A stretch of 64,000 bases of DNA, taken from positions 2,016,001-2,080,000 of the forward strand of contig NZ_AP021846.1 in the NCBI RefSeq assembly GCF_009176705.1, written 5' to 3'. The notes beneath the pieces are model-generated. The model did no database searches and was not told where the DNA came from. It worked only from the letters and a program-made list of their open reading frames with translations. This document shows, piece after piece, positions 37,174 to 45,841 of this stretch. The position numbers were made by a program, and so were the translations under genes. This DNA is from Pseudoalteromonas sp. A25. Its GTDB lineage: Bacteria > Pseudomonadota > Gammaproteobacteria > Enterobacterales > Alteromonadaceae. Numbering within the stretch: the first letter of the stretch is position 1; every line of letters starts with the position of its first letter.

Positions 37174-38556
37174 TTATTTTTGACCTAGCATAAAATCACT
37201 AACAGCTTGATATTTTTCGTCATTACGGTCATACACTTTTGCACCATCAATATATACATGCTCAGCTTTTGCGTACACGCTAAACGGACTTTGGTTCCAA
37301 ATGACCACATCAGCTTGTTTACCGCTCTCTATCGAACCAGTTTTATCTGCAATACCTAATGATTTAGCGGCGTTATGCGTGATCCATTTAATCGCGTGTT
37401 CTTCCGAAATATCAAAGCCATTTCGATTCGCATTGAACATTACTTTGGCAGCCTCTTGGTTCAAGCGCTGTATAGTCGTATCTGAGTCAGAGTGTATCAC
37501 TGCACAAGAATTTTTAACTGCATCAACGATAGCAACGTTCTCTTGCACCATGTCGTAAGCTTCCATTTTAAAGCCCCACCAATCTGGCCACAATGCAGCA
37601 CAGTTACCATTGTCTGCTAGTAAGTCTGCAACTTTATATGCTTCAATACCGTGATGGAAAGTACCTGAGTGGTAATTAAACTCTTTACCCAAATCAATCA
37701 TCATGGCCATTTCTTCAGCTTTATAACAGTGATTATGAATTAATATTTCACCATCTAACACGCCACGTAAAGTATCCAGTTTAATATCACGCTTCGGTGC
37801 ATCTGGGTTCATTCCCGCAGCGTATTCTTGTTCATAGCGCTCCCAAGCGCGCTTGTACTCTGTTGCTTCAATCCAAGCTTCGCGGTAACCCGCCATATTC
37901 CCCATACGAGTGTACGGCGCAACGCCTTTACTACCATAGACACGTTTAGGGTTTTCACCACAGGCCATTTTTAATCCGTATGGTGCTTCTGGGAATTTCA
38001 TCGCTTGCATAGTATGCGCAGGCACGTTTTTCAATGTAACACTGCGGCCACCAAATAGGTTTGCCGATCCAGGTAAGATCTGCAATGTCGTAATACCACC
38101 TTCGCGCGCGCGATTAAAACCTGGGTCTTGTGGCCAAACAGAATGCTCAACCCACACTTGTGAGGTGTTAGGGTTGATCATCTCATTTCCATCAGCATGA
38201 GATTCAACTGATGGGCTTGGGTATGCACCTAAATGCGAGTGCACATCAATAATACCAGGCGTTACCCACTTACCTTGAGCATCAACGGTAGTTTGAGCCT
38301 CAACATTAAGATCGACACCTACTTGACTAATTTTACCGTCGACAAGGTAAACATCTGCATTATCTAGCCTTTCACCTGTACCAGTTAATACTGTTGCATT
38401 GGTAATTAACGTGGTCGTTGCAGGTAATGCCTGATAAGTGCTTGGGTAAGGGTTCTTTTCGATAGTCACTTTTTCTTTTTGCGGGCCAGTATCCTGGCAA
38501 CCCGCGAGTGCTGCACTCAATGCTAGCACCAAAATGGACGGAGCAAATTTTTGCAT
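37174..38556 (-). CDS. Amidohydrolase lipoprotein, imidazolonepropionase-like
   Basis: A 460-residue metal-dependent hydrolase, anchored by a lipobox (LAGC, Cys20). The metal motif HSH is at residues 106-108 (GIIDVHSHLG); further ligands are in LIHNHCYKAEEM and TFHHGIEAY, and the C-terminal Asp is in VIHSDSDTT. It ends with GSIESGKQADVVIW, the beta-sandwich strand of composite-domain amidohydrolases. Related secreted enzymes act on peptides or beta-lactam-like amides, but the substrate is unknown. It leads an operon with the metal-site-less paralogue. Confidence 0.87.
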   Translation of the reverse strand: MQKFAPSILVLALSAALAGCQDTGPQKEKVTIEKNPYPSTYQALPATTTLITNATVLTGTGERLDNADVYLVDGKISQVGVDLNVEAQTTVDAQGKWVTPGIIDVHSHLGAYPSPSVESHADGNEMINPNTSQVWVEHSVWPQDPGFNRAREGGITTLQILPGSANLFGGRSVTLKNVPAHTMQAMKFPEAPYGLKMACGENPKRVYGSKGVAPYTRMGNMAGYREAWIEATEYKRAWERYEQEYAAGMNPDAPKRDIKLDTLRGVLDGEILIHNHCYKAEEMAMMIDLGKEFNYHSGTFHHGIEAYKVADLLADNGNCAALWPDWWGFKMEAYDMVQENVAIVDAVKNSCAVIHSDSDTTIQRLNQEAAKVMFNANRNGFDISEEHAIKWITHNAAKSLGIADKTGSIESGKQADVVIWNQSPFSVYAKAEHVYIDGAKVYDRNDEKYQAVSDFMLGQK

Positions 38557-38682
38557 TGTTTTATCTCTATTTGTTTTTATTTCACAGTAACTTTAACGAA
38601 ACTTAACTTAAAATGCGAAACAAATACCTTAAAATGCGTTTATTCACGATGAACCTCTTGTTTTACAGTCCATTACGCCTAA

Positions 38683-39477
38683 TCAACGCGCGATATAATC
38701 TTGGTAAAGCTTAGCAAGCGCCTCGTCTATGTCTAACTTTGCATCGCGTTTCATCAATTGCTCAGTCGCTCTAGCTACAAAATCTGAATTTTGCTTATAA
38801 CGTTTAGAAAAACTCTGAATTTTAGCTTTCGCTACATCAAGTGTCTGCGGTTTACTATATCTATGTTCATACTGGCTCAATGCTTTATCAAAATCGCCCT
38901 CACAGTCTTTAACAAGTAAATCATAAAACTTGCTTTTATTTAGACCATAACTCTCAATACAATGCGTTAATGCTGTATCAAAACTTGTAAACTCTCGATT
39001 TGCGACTACAAATGTTTGATTTACAGAAGGTCTATCTATCTCGGGGTTATCACTTTCTAATAGAAAGGGTTGAAACTCTACACGCTGAGCAGCTTCTTGC
39101 CCTAACCGCATACCAGCACTAATACTGTGTGCAAACTCGGGGCTCATTTCATCGAGCTCTGACTCATGCCACATATAATAAACTTTGAGTGCTTTAGCAT
39201 ATTTAGCTGATAGTTTAGTTTTTAACTTTTTAACTCTAAGCGCCAAACTAAGCACTCGCTCATTATGTAGCAATGCATAGCACTCGTAACATGCGGGTAC
39301 CGTAATAAAGTCAGCTTGCTCGTCAAATTCCAGCACTAACTCAGCATGTTCCAATGGCGGACAAAAATCGGTATCCGTTGCCTCACAACCACAGTAATAA
39401 CACTGCTTTGCACTTTCGAGGTGTTTTGCCATGCCATGTTTGTAATATTTTTTTAGTGACGCTTTGTAAGTTTTCAT
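38683..39477 (-). CDS. Cys-rich protein with an HNH-like zinc motif, unknown function
   Basis: A 264-residue cytoplasmic protein. The first 70 residues contain CYYCGC (Cys26, 29, 31), DFCPPLEH (Cys39, His44) and VPACYECYALLHN (Cys63, 66), which resembles the C-x2-C...H...C-x2-C frame of HNH endonucleases, but without a clear DH or catalytic N-x8-H pair. The remainder is helical and unrecognised. The frame is open to an ATG at 39537; I use 39477 because GAGAG lies just before it and the upstream ATG has no ribosome site. It is monocistronic. Confidence 0.65.
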   Translation of the reverse strand: MKTYKASLKKYYKHGMAKHLESAKQCYYCGCEATDTDFCPPLEHAELVLEFDEQADFITVPACYECYALLHNERVLSLALRVKKLKTKLSAKYAKALKVYYMWHESELDEMSPEFAHSISAGMRLGQEAAQRVEFQPFLLESDNPEIDRPSVNQTFVVANREFTSFDTALTHCIESYGLNKSKFYDLLVKDCEGDFDKALSQYEHRYSKPQTLDVAKAKIQSFSKRYKQNSDFVARATEQLMKRDAKLDIDEALAKLYQDYIAR

Positions 39478-39747
39478 TACACTCTCGTTATTTAGTAACC
39501 AAAAACCACTTATTTGAAAACCTGTATTTACGTTCATGAAAACAAGATGTAAAAGTGAAAATAATCAAAAATAAATTAATTAAATATGTGTCAAAATACA
39601 CATCTATTTCTTTTATTTTTCAATTGGTTAAATACTTATTGTCACATCCAAATACTTGCTTACATTCTCACATCATTGCTTTACAGCATTTATTTTTGGT
39701 TAAGTCATAATTACCTCGAACCCAAACAAAACCCGTGGAGAAACATC

Positions 39748-40107
39748 ATGAAAAAGTTAACAACTCTTTGTTCATCAGCAGCCCTTTTAGCAGGTTTATT
39801 AGTAGGTACAGCCAATGCAGAACAATTTGTAGCTGCCGATAATTCTATCGAAACTGAATTGTGTATGGCCATTACAGAAGACGACTCGTTCAAATTACGT
39901 AAAACAATGAAAGAGCATCGTATCGGTCTAAGGCTTGTGCAAAATGAATTAACTTGTAATAACATGTCAGCTGATAAATTTGTAGCTAAACATGGCCTAA
40001 GAAATTCAGCAAACTCCTTAAACTTAGACTTGAACACGCAAACACATATCAAAGATCTAAGCGCTCAAAATGATATGAACAAAAAGACTATCGTATCAGG
40101 CTCTTAA
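39748..40107 (+). CDS. DUF3718 family secreted protein
   Basis: A 119-residue periplasmic protein with a signal peptide (LCSSAALLAGLLVGTANA-EQF). It has the DUF3718 pattern: AADNSIETELCMA, then RIGLRLVQNELTCNNMSADKFVAKHG, with two Cys that could form a disulfide. The family is known from marine gammaproteobacteria and has no established function. The frame is open upstream to 39586, but GGAG with a good spacer stands before the ATG at 39748 and the signal peptide begins there. Confidence 0.75.
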   Translation: MKKLTTLCSSAALLAGLLVGTANAEQFVAADNSIETELCMAITEDDSFKLRKTMKEHRIGLRLVQNELTCNNMSADKFVAKHGLRNSANSLNLDLNTQTHIKDLSAQNDMNKKTIVSGS

Positions 40108-40134
40108 GTTATGACTAGAGTATTAAAGTTGCGG

Positions 40135-40168
40135 TATAGTGCGCAGTAACCAAAACTTGCGCACTATA
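40135..40168. terminator. Shared terminator of the DUF3718 and DUF445 genes
   Basis: TATAGTGCGCA / TGCGCACTATA (40135-40145 with 40158-40168) forms an 11-bp stem in the gap between two convergent genes. The plus-strand side continues TTATTTTA, so it should end both transcripts. Confidence 0.75.
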
Positions 40169-40173
40169 TTATT

Positions 40174-40869
40174 TTATCCAGCGATATGCGCGATAAAACC
40201 GAAAAATCCACCGAATACTCCGCCCCAAACAACTAACCAGCCAAGGTGTGTGCGGATCATATTTTGGATGATCTCTTTAACCATATCGGGGGTTAATTCT
40301 TCTAATCGCTGCTCTACAGCATTTTCAATGGTTGCAAATACCATTTCAGCACTGTGGCCGCTGCGTAGTTCTTGATCCATCAACTGCTTAAATTTCTCTT
40401 CTTCTGTGATATCTATTAGTGCATCTTGCATTTTTTCAATGAATGAAGCTTTCATTGGTTGCAGCGCCTCATTGCCGCCGAACATCGCAAGCATAGGACC
40501 AAATTGAGATGTTTCTATCACTTGAAGTAACTTCTCAAATGCTGGGCTTAAATCTACTTTCTTTATAACTGGCGATAAATCGATTGAGTCTTGCTGCTTC
40601 TCTAACAACGCAGCTACTTTTTCTTGACTAAAAAACTCCTGCAAAATCATCATGCTTATAGATTCTTTAAATTGCTTAAACTTGAGTTTTATCACACCTG
40701 AACCATATAAAAATGGGACTTTTTCAAACAACATATGAATTGCAAGCAAATTTGTAATAGCGCCTGATAGTGCAAATATTCCTATCGAAAAAACCATCGG
40801 TAAAGCTGCAAAATAGCCTACTAAAACGGTTATTAATGCCAGTGTATTGGTAATGTAGCTTTTGTTCAC
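40174..40869 (-). CDS. DUF445 family membrane protein
   Basis: A protein of about 231 residues: two N-terminal membrane segments (NTLALITVLVGYFAALPMVF and FSIGIFALSGAITNLLAIHML) with the DUF445 signature GAITNLLAIHMLFEKVPFLYGSGVI, a helical cytoplasmic domain, and a C-terminal membrane segment (LVVWGGVFGGFFGFIAHI). I set the start at the GTG at 40869, with AGGGGG five bases before it; a GTG further upstream (40908) lacks a ribosome site. No function is established for the family. Confidence 0.85.
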   Translation of the reverse strand: MNKSYITNTLALITVLVGYFAALPMVFSIGIFALSGAITNLLAIHMLFEKVPFLYGSGVIKLKFKQFKESISMMILQEFFSQEKVAALLEKQQDSIDLSPVIKKVDLSPAFEKLLQVIETSQFGPMLAMFGGNEALQPMKASFIEKMQDALIDITEEEKFKQLMDQELRSGHSAEMVFATIENAVEQRLEELTPDMVKEIIQNMIRTHLGWLVVWGGVFGGFFGFIAHIAG

Positions 40870-41043
40870 TCTGACCCCCTGATTTACAAACCGGTGCATT
40901 CTATACACTATTTCTAATAAAATATACTGCCTGCAAGAACCTAAACGGAGCTGTTTTCACCCAAAATTTAGAGATAACCCTTCGTAATATCGAAGATCCG
41001 CTATATTTAAACCATCTGGCGGTTTTTTGTTCAAGGCAACTGT

Positions 41044-41898
41044 ATGTGGAATGTCGTTAATCAACAAATATCAGAAGCGCTACATCAACCTTTTATTTTG
41101 ACGCATAAAGAGCAACTGAGCAGCGTTGAGAACGAGATGCGCTTTCACATCTCTAATGGAGAATTAAATTATTTGGTGAAAGTTGATTTGCTAAGTGCTC
41201 TCGAGCGATATGAAAGCGAATCTAAGGCTCGAGATCTACTTATAAGAGACAGCGACTTTTTAATTGCTGACACTATCACAATTGGAACAACGCTAGAGTT
41301 TAGTTTTATTGTGTTAGAGGTAATTTCAAAAGCTGAAACAAGCCCAAACTGGCAAGAGTGCGGATTACAGCTTGCTAAAATGCATAATCGCTATGAACAG
41401 AAAATGTTCGGGTTAGAGGAAGACGGTTACTTGCTGCACATGGCTCAACCCAACCAGTGGCACAAAAAATGGGAGACCTTTTTTGCAGAAGAGCGCATTG
41501 GATGGCAATTGCAACTTCTAAAAGAAAAAGGCGTTGAGCTTGTCAATATTGATGACTTTGTTGTAACAGTTAAATCACTGCTAGCCCATCATGCAAAACC
41601 CTCTCTTTTACATGGTAACTTGTGCCAGGGAAATGTTTTTTTTAACGAAAGCAAGCCGTGTTTAGATAACCCAGCCTGTTACTATGGAGATAGAGAAGTA
41701 GATATAGCAATGAGTGAATTATATACCCCCCTTCCTCAAGCGTTTTACGACTCTTACAATGAACATTTGCCACTGTCACCTGGCTATGAAATGAGAAAAG
41801 CAATTTACCAACTTTATCCTTTGCTTTTGCATGCCAATTTTTATGCGGGCGAACATATAAATCACGCACAAAAAAGAGTTAATGAGATTTTGAAATAG
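41044..41898 (+). CDS. Fructosamine-kinase family protein with both catalytic Asp changed to Asn
   Basis: A 284-residue protein of the fructosamine 3-kinase (FN3K/YniA) family, whose active members remove early glycation products. The fold is clear: ATP-site Lys46 in YLVKVD, Glu in ERYESES, and the family end YYGDREVDIAMSEL, FYDSYNEHLPL, YQLYPLLLHANFYAGEH. But the catalytic loop reads LLHGNLCQGN (Asn192) where active kinases have HGDLWxGN, and the metal-binding DPA is NPA (Asn209). Two D-to-N changes suggest an inactive or altered enzyme. It precedes a CPxCG gene by 85 bases. Confidence 0.85.
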   Translation: MWNVVNQQISEALHQPFILTHKEQLSSVENEMRFHISNGELNYLVKVDLLSALERYESESKARDLLIRDSDFLIADTITIGTTLEFSFIVLEVISKAETSPNWQECGLQLAKMHNRYEQKMFGLEEDGYLLHMAQPNQWHKKWETFFAEERIGWQLQLLKEKGVELVNIDDFVVTVKSLLAHHAKPSLLHGNLCQGNVFFNESKPCLDNPACYYGDREVDIAMSELYTPLPQAFYDSYNEHLPLSPGYEMRKAIYQLYPLLLHANFYAGEHINHAQKRVNEILK

Positions 41899-41983
41899 TT
41901 GTAATACAGCTTTCATAGTTGCATTTACTGCTATAATTAGGTGAGTGCAATAGCGATAGGCAAACGCCTTTTTGGAGAGCTAA

Positions 41984-42187
41984 ATGAAAGCGCTTTATGA
42001 TCAAAGAATAACATGCCCACACTGTGGACATCACGTTTACATTAGCCTTGATGCAAGTGAAGGCGATCAAGATTTTTATGAAGATTGCGCGGCATGTTGT
42101 AACCCGATACATTGCAATATGCACATTGATCAATCGAATAATAAACTTGAGCTTCATATTGATAGTGACGATGAGCAAGTTTTTTAA
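41984..42187 (+). CDS. CPxCG-type Cys-rich small protein
   Basis: A 67-residue cytoplasmic zinc-ribbon protein. It has CPHCGHH at the N-terminus and EDCAACCNPIHCNMHID later, a four-Cys metal site, and a short acidic tail. The CPxCG family is conserved in gammaproteobacteria, with no assigned role. GGAGAG lies before the ATG. It converges with the riboflavin synthase gene. Confidence 0.85.
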   Translation: MKALYDQRITCPHCGHHVYISLDASEGDQDFYEDCAACCNPIHCNMHIDQSNNKLELHIDSDDEQVF

Positions 42188-42190
42188 CAT

Positions 42191-42223
42191 AGAAGCTTTG
42201 TCGTTATTATAGACAAAGCTTCT
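42191..42223. terminator. Hairpin between the CPxCG and riboflavin synthase genes
   Basis: A 12-bp perfect stem AGAAGCTTTGTC / GACAAAGCTTCT (42191-42202 with 42212-42223) fills the short gap between two convergent stop codons. T tails are weak on both sides. Confidence 0.6.
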
Positions 42224-42228
42224 CACCG

Positions 42229-42873
42229 TTAATTTAGATCGTTTAAGCGGCTTTGCTTGCGCATGTAGTTTTCAACCGTATTTACTATGGTGTAGGTTTG
42301 CTGGTCAACTTCAATATTTACCCAGTCCCCTTCTTGTAAACGGCCAATATTTGTAATATTGAGTGTTTCAGGAATTAAATGTAACCAAAATCCTTGTTCA
42401 TCAATTTCACCAACAGTTAAACTTGCGCCATTTACACAAATAAACCCCTTGTATAATACAAATTTAAGCCAGTGAGACGGCAAATGAAGGTAGATTTTGC
42501 AGTTGCTTGCATCATTCACTATTTGCAAAACCTGTGCTGCGCAATGAATGTGCCCAGATACTATGTGGCCTCCAAGTTCAGTGCCAAACGTCACAGAGCG
42601 TTCATAATTGACCTGATCGCCTTTGCATATTGCATTTAAGTTGGTTAGCTGCAACGTTTCATCTATCACATCAAAATACACTTGTCCGACAACATCCTGG
42701 CGATTCAACTCATACTCAACAACGGTTAAGCAACAGCCATTGATGGCAATACTTGCGCCTATGTCTAAATGACTTAAGTATTCAACACCAACCGATATGC
42801 CGAGACGCAACACACCCTCTTTATGATTAGTACTGATCACTGTAGCTTGCGTTTGCACAATACCAGTAAACAT
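42229..42873 (-). CDS. ribC: Riboflavin synthase alpha subunit
   Basis: Dismutates two 6,7-dimethyl-8-ribityllumazine to riboflavin. The 214-residue protein begins MFTGIVQ, the strict signature, and has two lumazine-binding barrels: the first includes SIAINGCCLTVVEY, the second CVNGASLTVGEIDEQGFWLHLIPETL. No FMN riboswitch is seen before it, and it is not in a rib operon, so it is a solitary riboflavin gene as in E. coli, where this enzyme is named ribC (ribE in older use). Confidence 0.96.
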   Translation of the reverse strand: MFTGIVQTQATVISTNHKEGVLRLGISVGVEYLSHLDIGASIAINGCCLTVVEYELNRQDVVGQVYFDVIDETLQLTNLNAICKGDQVNYERSVTFGTELGGHIVSGHIHCAAQVLQIVNDASNCKIYLHLPSHWLKFVLYKGFICVNGASLTVGEIDEQGFWLHLIPETLNITNIGRLQEGDWVNIEVDQQTYTIVNTVENYMRKQSRLNDLN

Positions 42874-43036
42874 ATTTACCCTTGCAAAACAAAAAATTTT
42901 TTACATCATACAGCATAAACTAATTCGCCAGAAGCAAGCTTGCACTGATCAGTTGAATATTTCTCTAACACTTGTCGCCTTTACTCGCAATACGTTATAA
43001 GTAATGGTTATAATTCGATTTTTACGCGACGATTTT

Positions 43037-44389
43037 ATGAAGTTCAGTCACTGGGAAAGCAAACGTCTTTTACAACTTGCAACGCCTGTATTTTTTGCTC
43101 AAATCACATTAGTTTTAATGTCGGTGGTTGACACAATGATGGCAGGACAAGTAAGTGCCAATGATCTCGCAGCCTTGTCTATTGCAACAGGTATTTGGAA
43201 TCCGCTTTTATTCTCACTTCAAGGAATTTTACTGGCGATTACCGGTATTGTAGCTCATTGCCATGGCGCCAAAGATATTAGCAGCATTAAGTCACACTTC
43301 CAGCAAGGCATTTACTTAGCGCTAATACTAACTGTTTTAAGTTTAATTCTCGCCAAGTTTACACCTCACGTATTCTCTAAGCTAGGTACTAGTACTGACA
43401 TTACAGACTTATCCCAACAGTATATTGATTTCGTTAAATGGGGTGTACTGGGCTTCTTACTGTTTTCAATTTATCGTAATGTCACCGAAGGCGTTGGTTT
43501 AACCAAGCCGGCTTTTTATATCAGCCTTATCGGCCTCGCAGTAAACGTTATTGCCAATTATATATTTATCTATGGAAAACTTGGCATGCCAGCTTACGGG
43601 AGCGCAGGTTGTGGACTCGCAACAGCTCTAGTCTTTTGGGCTATGGCAGTTGCACAGTGGTTGTATTGTAAGCGCAGTACTATCATGCGCAACCTATCTC
43701 TGCTTTCTCCTTTTTCTAAACCTGATTTATCAGCCATTGGATACATTGCGAAGCTCGGTTTGCCGATTTGTTTGGCTACCTTCTTCGAAGTAACCTTATT
43801 TGCATGTATACCTTTATTTATTGCCGATTTAGGTGCCATTGCAGTATCTGGCCATCAAATTGCTGCAAGTGTTACTACGGTGTTATTTATGATGCCGTTA
43901 AGCCTATCTATGGCAATTGCCATTAGAATTGGCAATTTATCTGGCCAACAGGCATACCAACAACTTAAAGCAGCGGTCTTTACCAGTTTTTGTTTGGCGG
44001 CTTTTATCGCTTTTTTTGTAGCGATGCTGACCTTTTTGGCTCGAGATAGCATAGTATGGCTATACACCAATAACGAACAAGTTGCGGTGCTTGCCTCAAG
44101 TATTATTGTGCTTGCTTGCGTTTACCAATTACCCGATGCGTTACAAGTTGCTGCCAATGGCGTATTACGCGGATTAAAATATACGAAACCCATTTCTTAT
44201 ATTACCTTTATTTCTTATTGGTTAATTGGTTTTTCGCTAGGTTATGTTTTGGCGAAAACAGATTTATTAGTGCCAGCAATGGGACCAGAAGGTTTTTGGC
44301 TCGGTATAATCATGGGCTTGAGTGCTGCGGCGATATTACTACTATTGAGTGTGAGGTCTCGACTTGCGACTATTTTGTCAAATTATTAG
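43037..44389 (+). CDS. MATE family multidrug/Na+ antiporter (NorM-like)
   Basis: A multidrug and toxin extrusion transporter with 12 predicted membrane helices and internal two-fold symmetry. Typical segments are LATPVFFAQITLVLMSVVDTMMAG at the start, the Pro-containing helix, and GHQIAASVTTVLFMMPLSLSMAIAIRIGN in the second half. NorM homologues of about 460 residues are the closest kind. I use the ATG at 43037 because homologues begin near it; an upstream ATG at 43004 adds 11 residues. It overlaps the DUF3080 gene by 26 bases, so both are likely on one transcript. Confidence 0.93.
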   Translation: MKFSHWESKRLLQLATPVFFAQITLVLMSVVDTMMAGQVSANDLAALSIATGIWNPLLFSLQGILLAITGIVAHCHGAKDISSIKSHFQQGIYLALILTVLSLILAKFTPHVFSKLGTSTDITDLSQQYIDFVKWGVLGFLLFSIYRNVTEGVGLTKPAFYISLIGLAVNVIANYIFIYGKLGMPAYGSAGCGLATALVFWAMAVAQWLYCKRSTIMRNLSLLSPFSKPDLSAIGYIAKLGLPICLATFFEVTLFACIPLFIADLGAIAVSGHQIAASVTTVLFMMPLSLSMAIAIRIGNLSGQQAYQQLKAAVFTSFCLAAFIAFFVAMLTFLARDSIVWLYTNNEQVAVLASSIIVLACVYQLPDALQVAANGVLRGLKYTKPISYITFISYWLIGFSLGYVLAKTDLLVPAMGPEGFWLGIIMGLSAAAILLLLSVRSRLATILSNY

Positions 44390-45377
44390 CTGGATCACGA
44401 TACTGGCAGGTTGCTCGCCTGCCCCAAGTGGTGTTCATGTTGAATATCAGCAGCGACTAGCGAACGTAATACAATTAGATCACGTCGATACGATTACACT
44501 GCGCCCACTCAAGTCAAGACATGCTAATAAACCAAGCTCTCAAATAACACTATCTATGTTAGAGCTCGCCCATTTAAGCCATTGTTCATTAATGAGTACA
44601 ATCGCAAATAACAATAATCAACTCGGGAAAGTAAGAGTGCCCAGTGAACAGCTAAAGTACGCGATTATGTTCATTAACGATGCACAGACATGTTTAGACC
44701 ATAGCGCTACAACAGATGAAATTGTCATAACAAAGCTAACCCTTGCCTTAGCTGAGAAAAAAAATCAATTATCAGCGTACTTTGAGCAAATGGTATTTAA
44801 TGAACGAGAGTTAGCGAAAATGTTACTGCTAACCAGTCAAGAAATTAACCTAGAAGACCACCAAGAAGCAATCAGCCAAGCCCTTGAGGCGCTCACAACG
44901 CTTGCAGCAATATATAAAGAGATAGTTCAAAACAACTCTGATACCACTCAGCTTCGTGATCCCCAACGCATTACAGGCGCACTGGCAAAACTCAATCAAA
45001 ACTATGCGGTTTCTCGGTTAATCACATCGGCGCGAAAACAAATTAAACTTAACCAAGTTACAACTCAATGGCTCAATAATATAACTCCAACAAAGCACTT
45101 ATGCCAACCGAACAAAAGCAAGCAAAAAGCACAAATCATGAGCAACATATTTAACAAGTTTTATCTATCTCAGCTACAAGGATATCAATCCAAGTTAACC
45201 AAGATGCTCCGTGATGTTTCACCTCACCTTGCCACCTTATGGCGTTCTGAACCTGATTTAAGTCAAAAGTTTAACATCGAACATTCAGACTCTTACTATC
45301 AACAACTCAAAAAAAGTGCGGTAGATCATGTCAGCTGGTGGCAGTATTTTTATAAAACGTGCAAAATCCAGCCTTAA
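44364..45377 (+). CDS. DUF3080 lipoprotein
   Basis: A 337-residue lipoprotein: hydrophobic N-terminus and lipobox LAGC, then Ser-Pro-Ala-Pro. The helical body (for example LSMLELAHLSHCSLMSTIANNNNQLGK and HLATLWRSEPDL at the end) fits DUF3080, found in gammaproteobacteria, with no established function. The start is a TTG at 44364 with GTGAGG placed seven bases before it, inside the end of the MATE gene; the overlap of 26 bases indicates coupled translation. Confidence 0.82.
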   Translation: MRLFCQIISWITILAGCSPAPSGVHVEYQQRLANVIQLDHVDTITLRPLKSRHANKPSSQITLSMLELAHLSHCSLMSTIANNNNQLGKVRVPSEQLKYAIMFINDAQTCLDHSATTDEIVITKLTLALAEKKNQLSAYFEQMVFNERELAKMLLLTSQEINLEDHQEAISQALEALTTLAAIYKEIVQNNSDTTQLRDPQRITGALAKLNQNYAVSRLITSARKQIKLNQVTTQWLNNITPTKHLCQPNKSKQKAQIMSNIFNKFYLSQLQGYQSKLTKMLRDVSPHLATLWRSEPDLSQKFNIEHSDSYYQQLKKSAVDHVSWWQYFYKTCKIQP

Positions 45378-45420
45378 TGACCAAAAAAACTGCAAACAAA
45401 CAAAAATTTAGCAAACACGC

Positions 45421-45449
45421 TTGATTCAGTGAACAAGTCGCTATATATT
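45421..45449 (+). promoter_or_regulatory. Promoter of the tRNA-Val pair
   Basis: TTGATT (45421-45426), a 17-base spacer and TATATT (45444-45449) form a good sigma-70 promoter. A GC-rich discriminator (GCCGCCG) follows, as in stable-RNA promoters under stringent control. Confidence 0.65.
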
Positions 45450-45474
45450 AGCCGCCGTTGCTTTGCAATACAGT

Positions 45475-45551
45475 ACGACCGTAGCTCAGTTGGTTAGAGC
45501 ACCACCTTGACATGGTGGGGGTCGGTGGTTCGAATCCACTCGGTCGTACCA
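45475..45551 (+). tRNA. tRNA-Val(GAC), copy 1
   Basis: 77 bases including an encoded CCA end. The acceptor stem ACGACCG pairs with CGGTCGT, the anticodon stem CCACC with GGTGG, and the loop TTGACAT has GAC at 45509-45511. The T arm GGTGG-TTCGAAT-CCACT is normal. Nearly identical in the core to E. coli tRNA-Val(GAC). Confidence 0.97.
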
Positions 45552-45561
45552 AAACAACTAT

Positions 45562-45638
45562 ACAACCGTAGCTCAGTTGGTTAGAGCACTACCTTGACAT
45601 GGTAGGGGTCGGTGGTTCGAATCCACTCGGTTGTACCA
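45562..45638 (+). tRNA. tRNA-Val(GAC), copy 2
   Basis: 77 bases with encoded CCA; anticodon GAC at 45596-45598. It differs from copy 1 by paired changes: ACAACCG with CGGTTGT in the acceptor stem, and CTACC with GGTAG in the anticodon stem. It starts 10 bases after copy 1, so both are cut from one precursor. Confidence 0.97.
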
Positions 45639-45841
45639 TCTCTTCTGTTTAACCTCACTTAACAGCCTTGGCAAATACCGCAGGTGGGCTAATCTAAGTT
45701 GCTCATCGTAGAACCAGTTTGACTCGCCAATTACCAAGCAATTAATAGTTCCGTGATTTAGTTATTCTAATTTAGATTTTTAACGAAGCTAGCGCCTGGT
45801 CTAAACCGGTCAAACACAATTATATTATTGCACCGATAATT

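Noticed and set aside
41642..42226. Minus-strand ORFs opposite the kinase-like and CPxCG genes
   Set aside because: They are antisense to well-supported genes and have no ribosome site.
42874..43003. Possible FMN riboswitch before riboflavin synthase
   Set aside because: The leader shows none of the conserved RFN element helices and is only a short AT-rich stretch.
44116..44460. 114-residue ORF in the end of the MATE gene
   Set aside because: It is a frame-shifted shadow of the MATE gene; the DUF3080 lipoprotein start at 44364 has better support.
45475..45638. Tandem repeat of about 87 bases as a possible array
   Set aside because: It is fully explained by two tRNA-Val genes.
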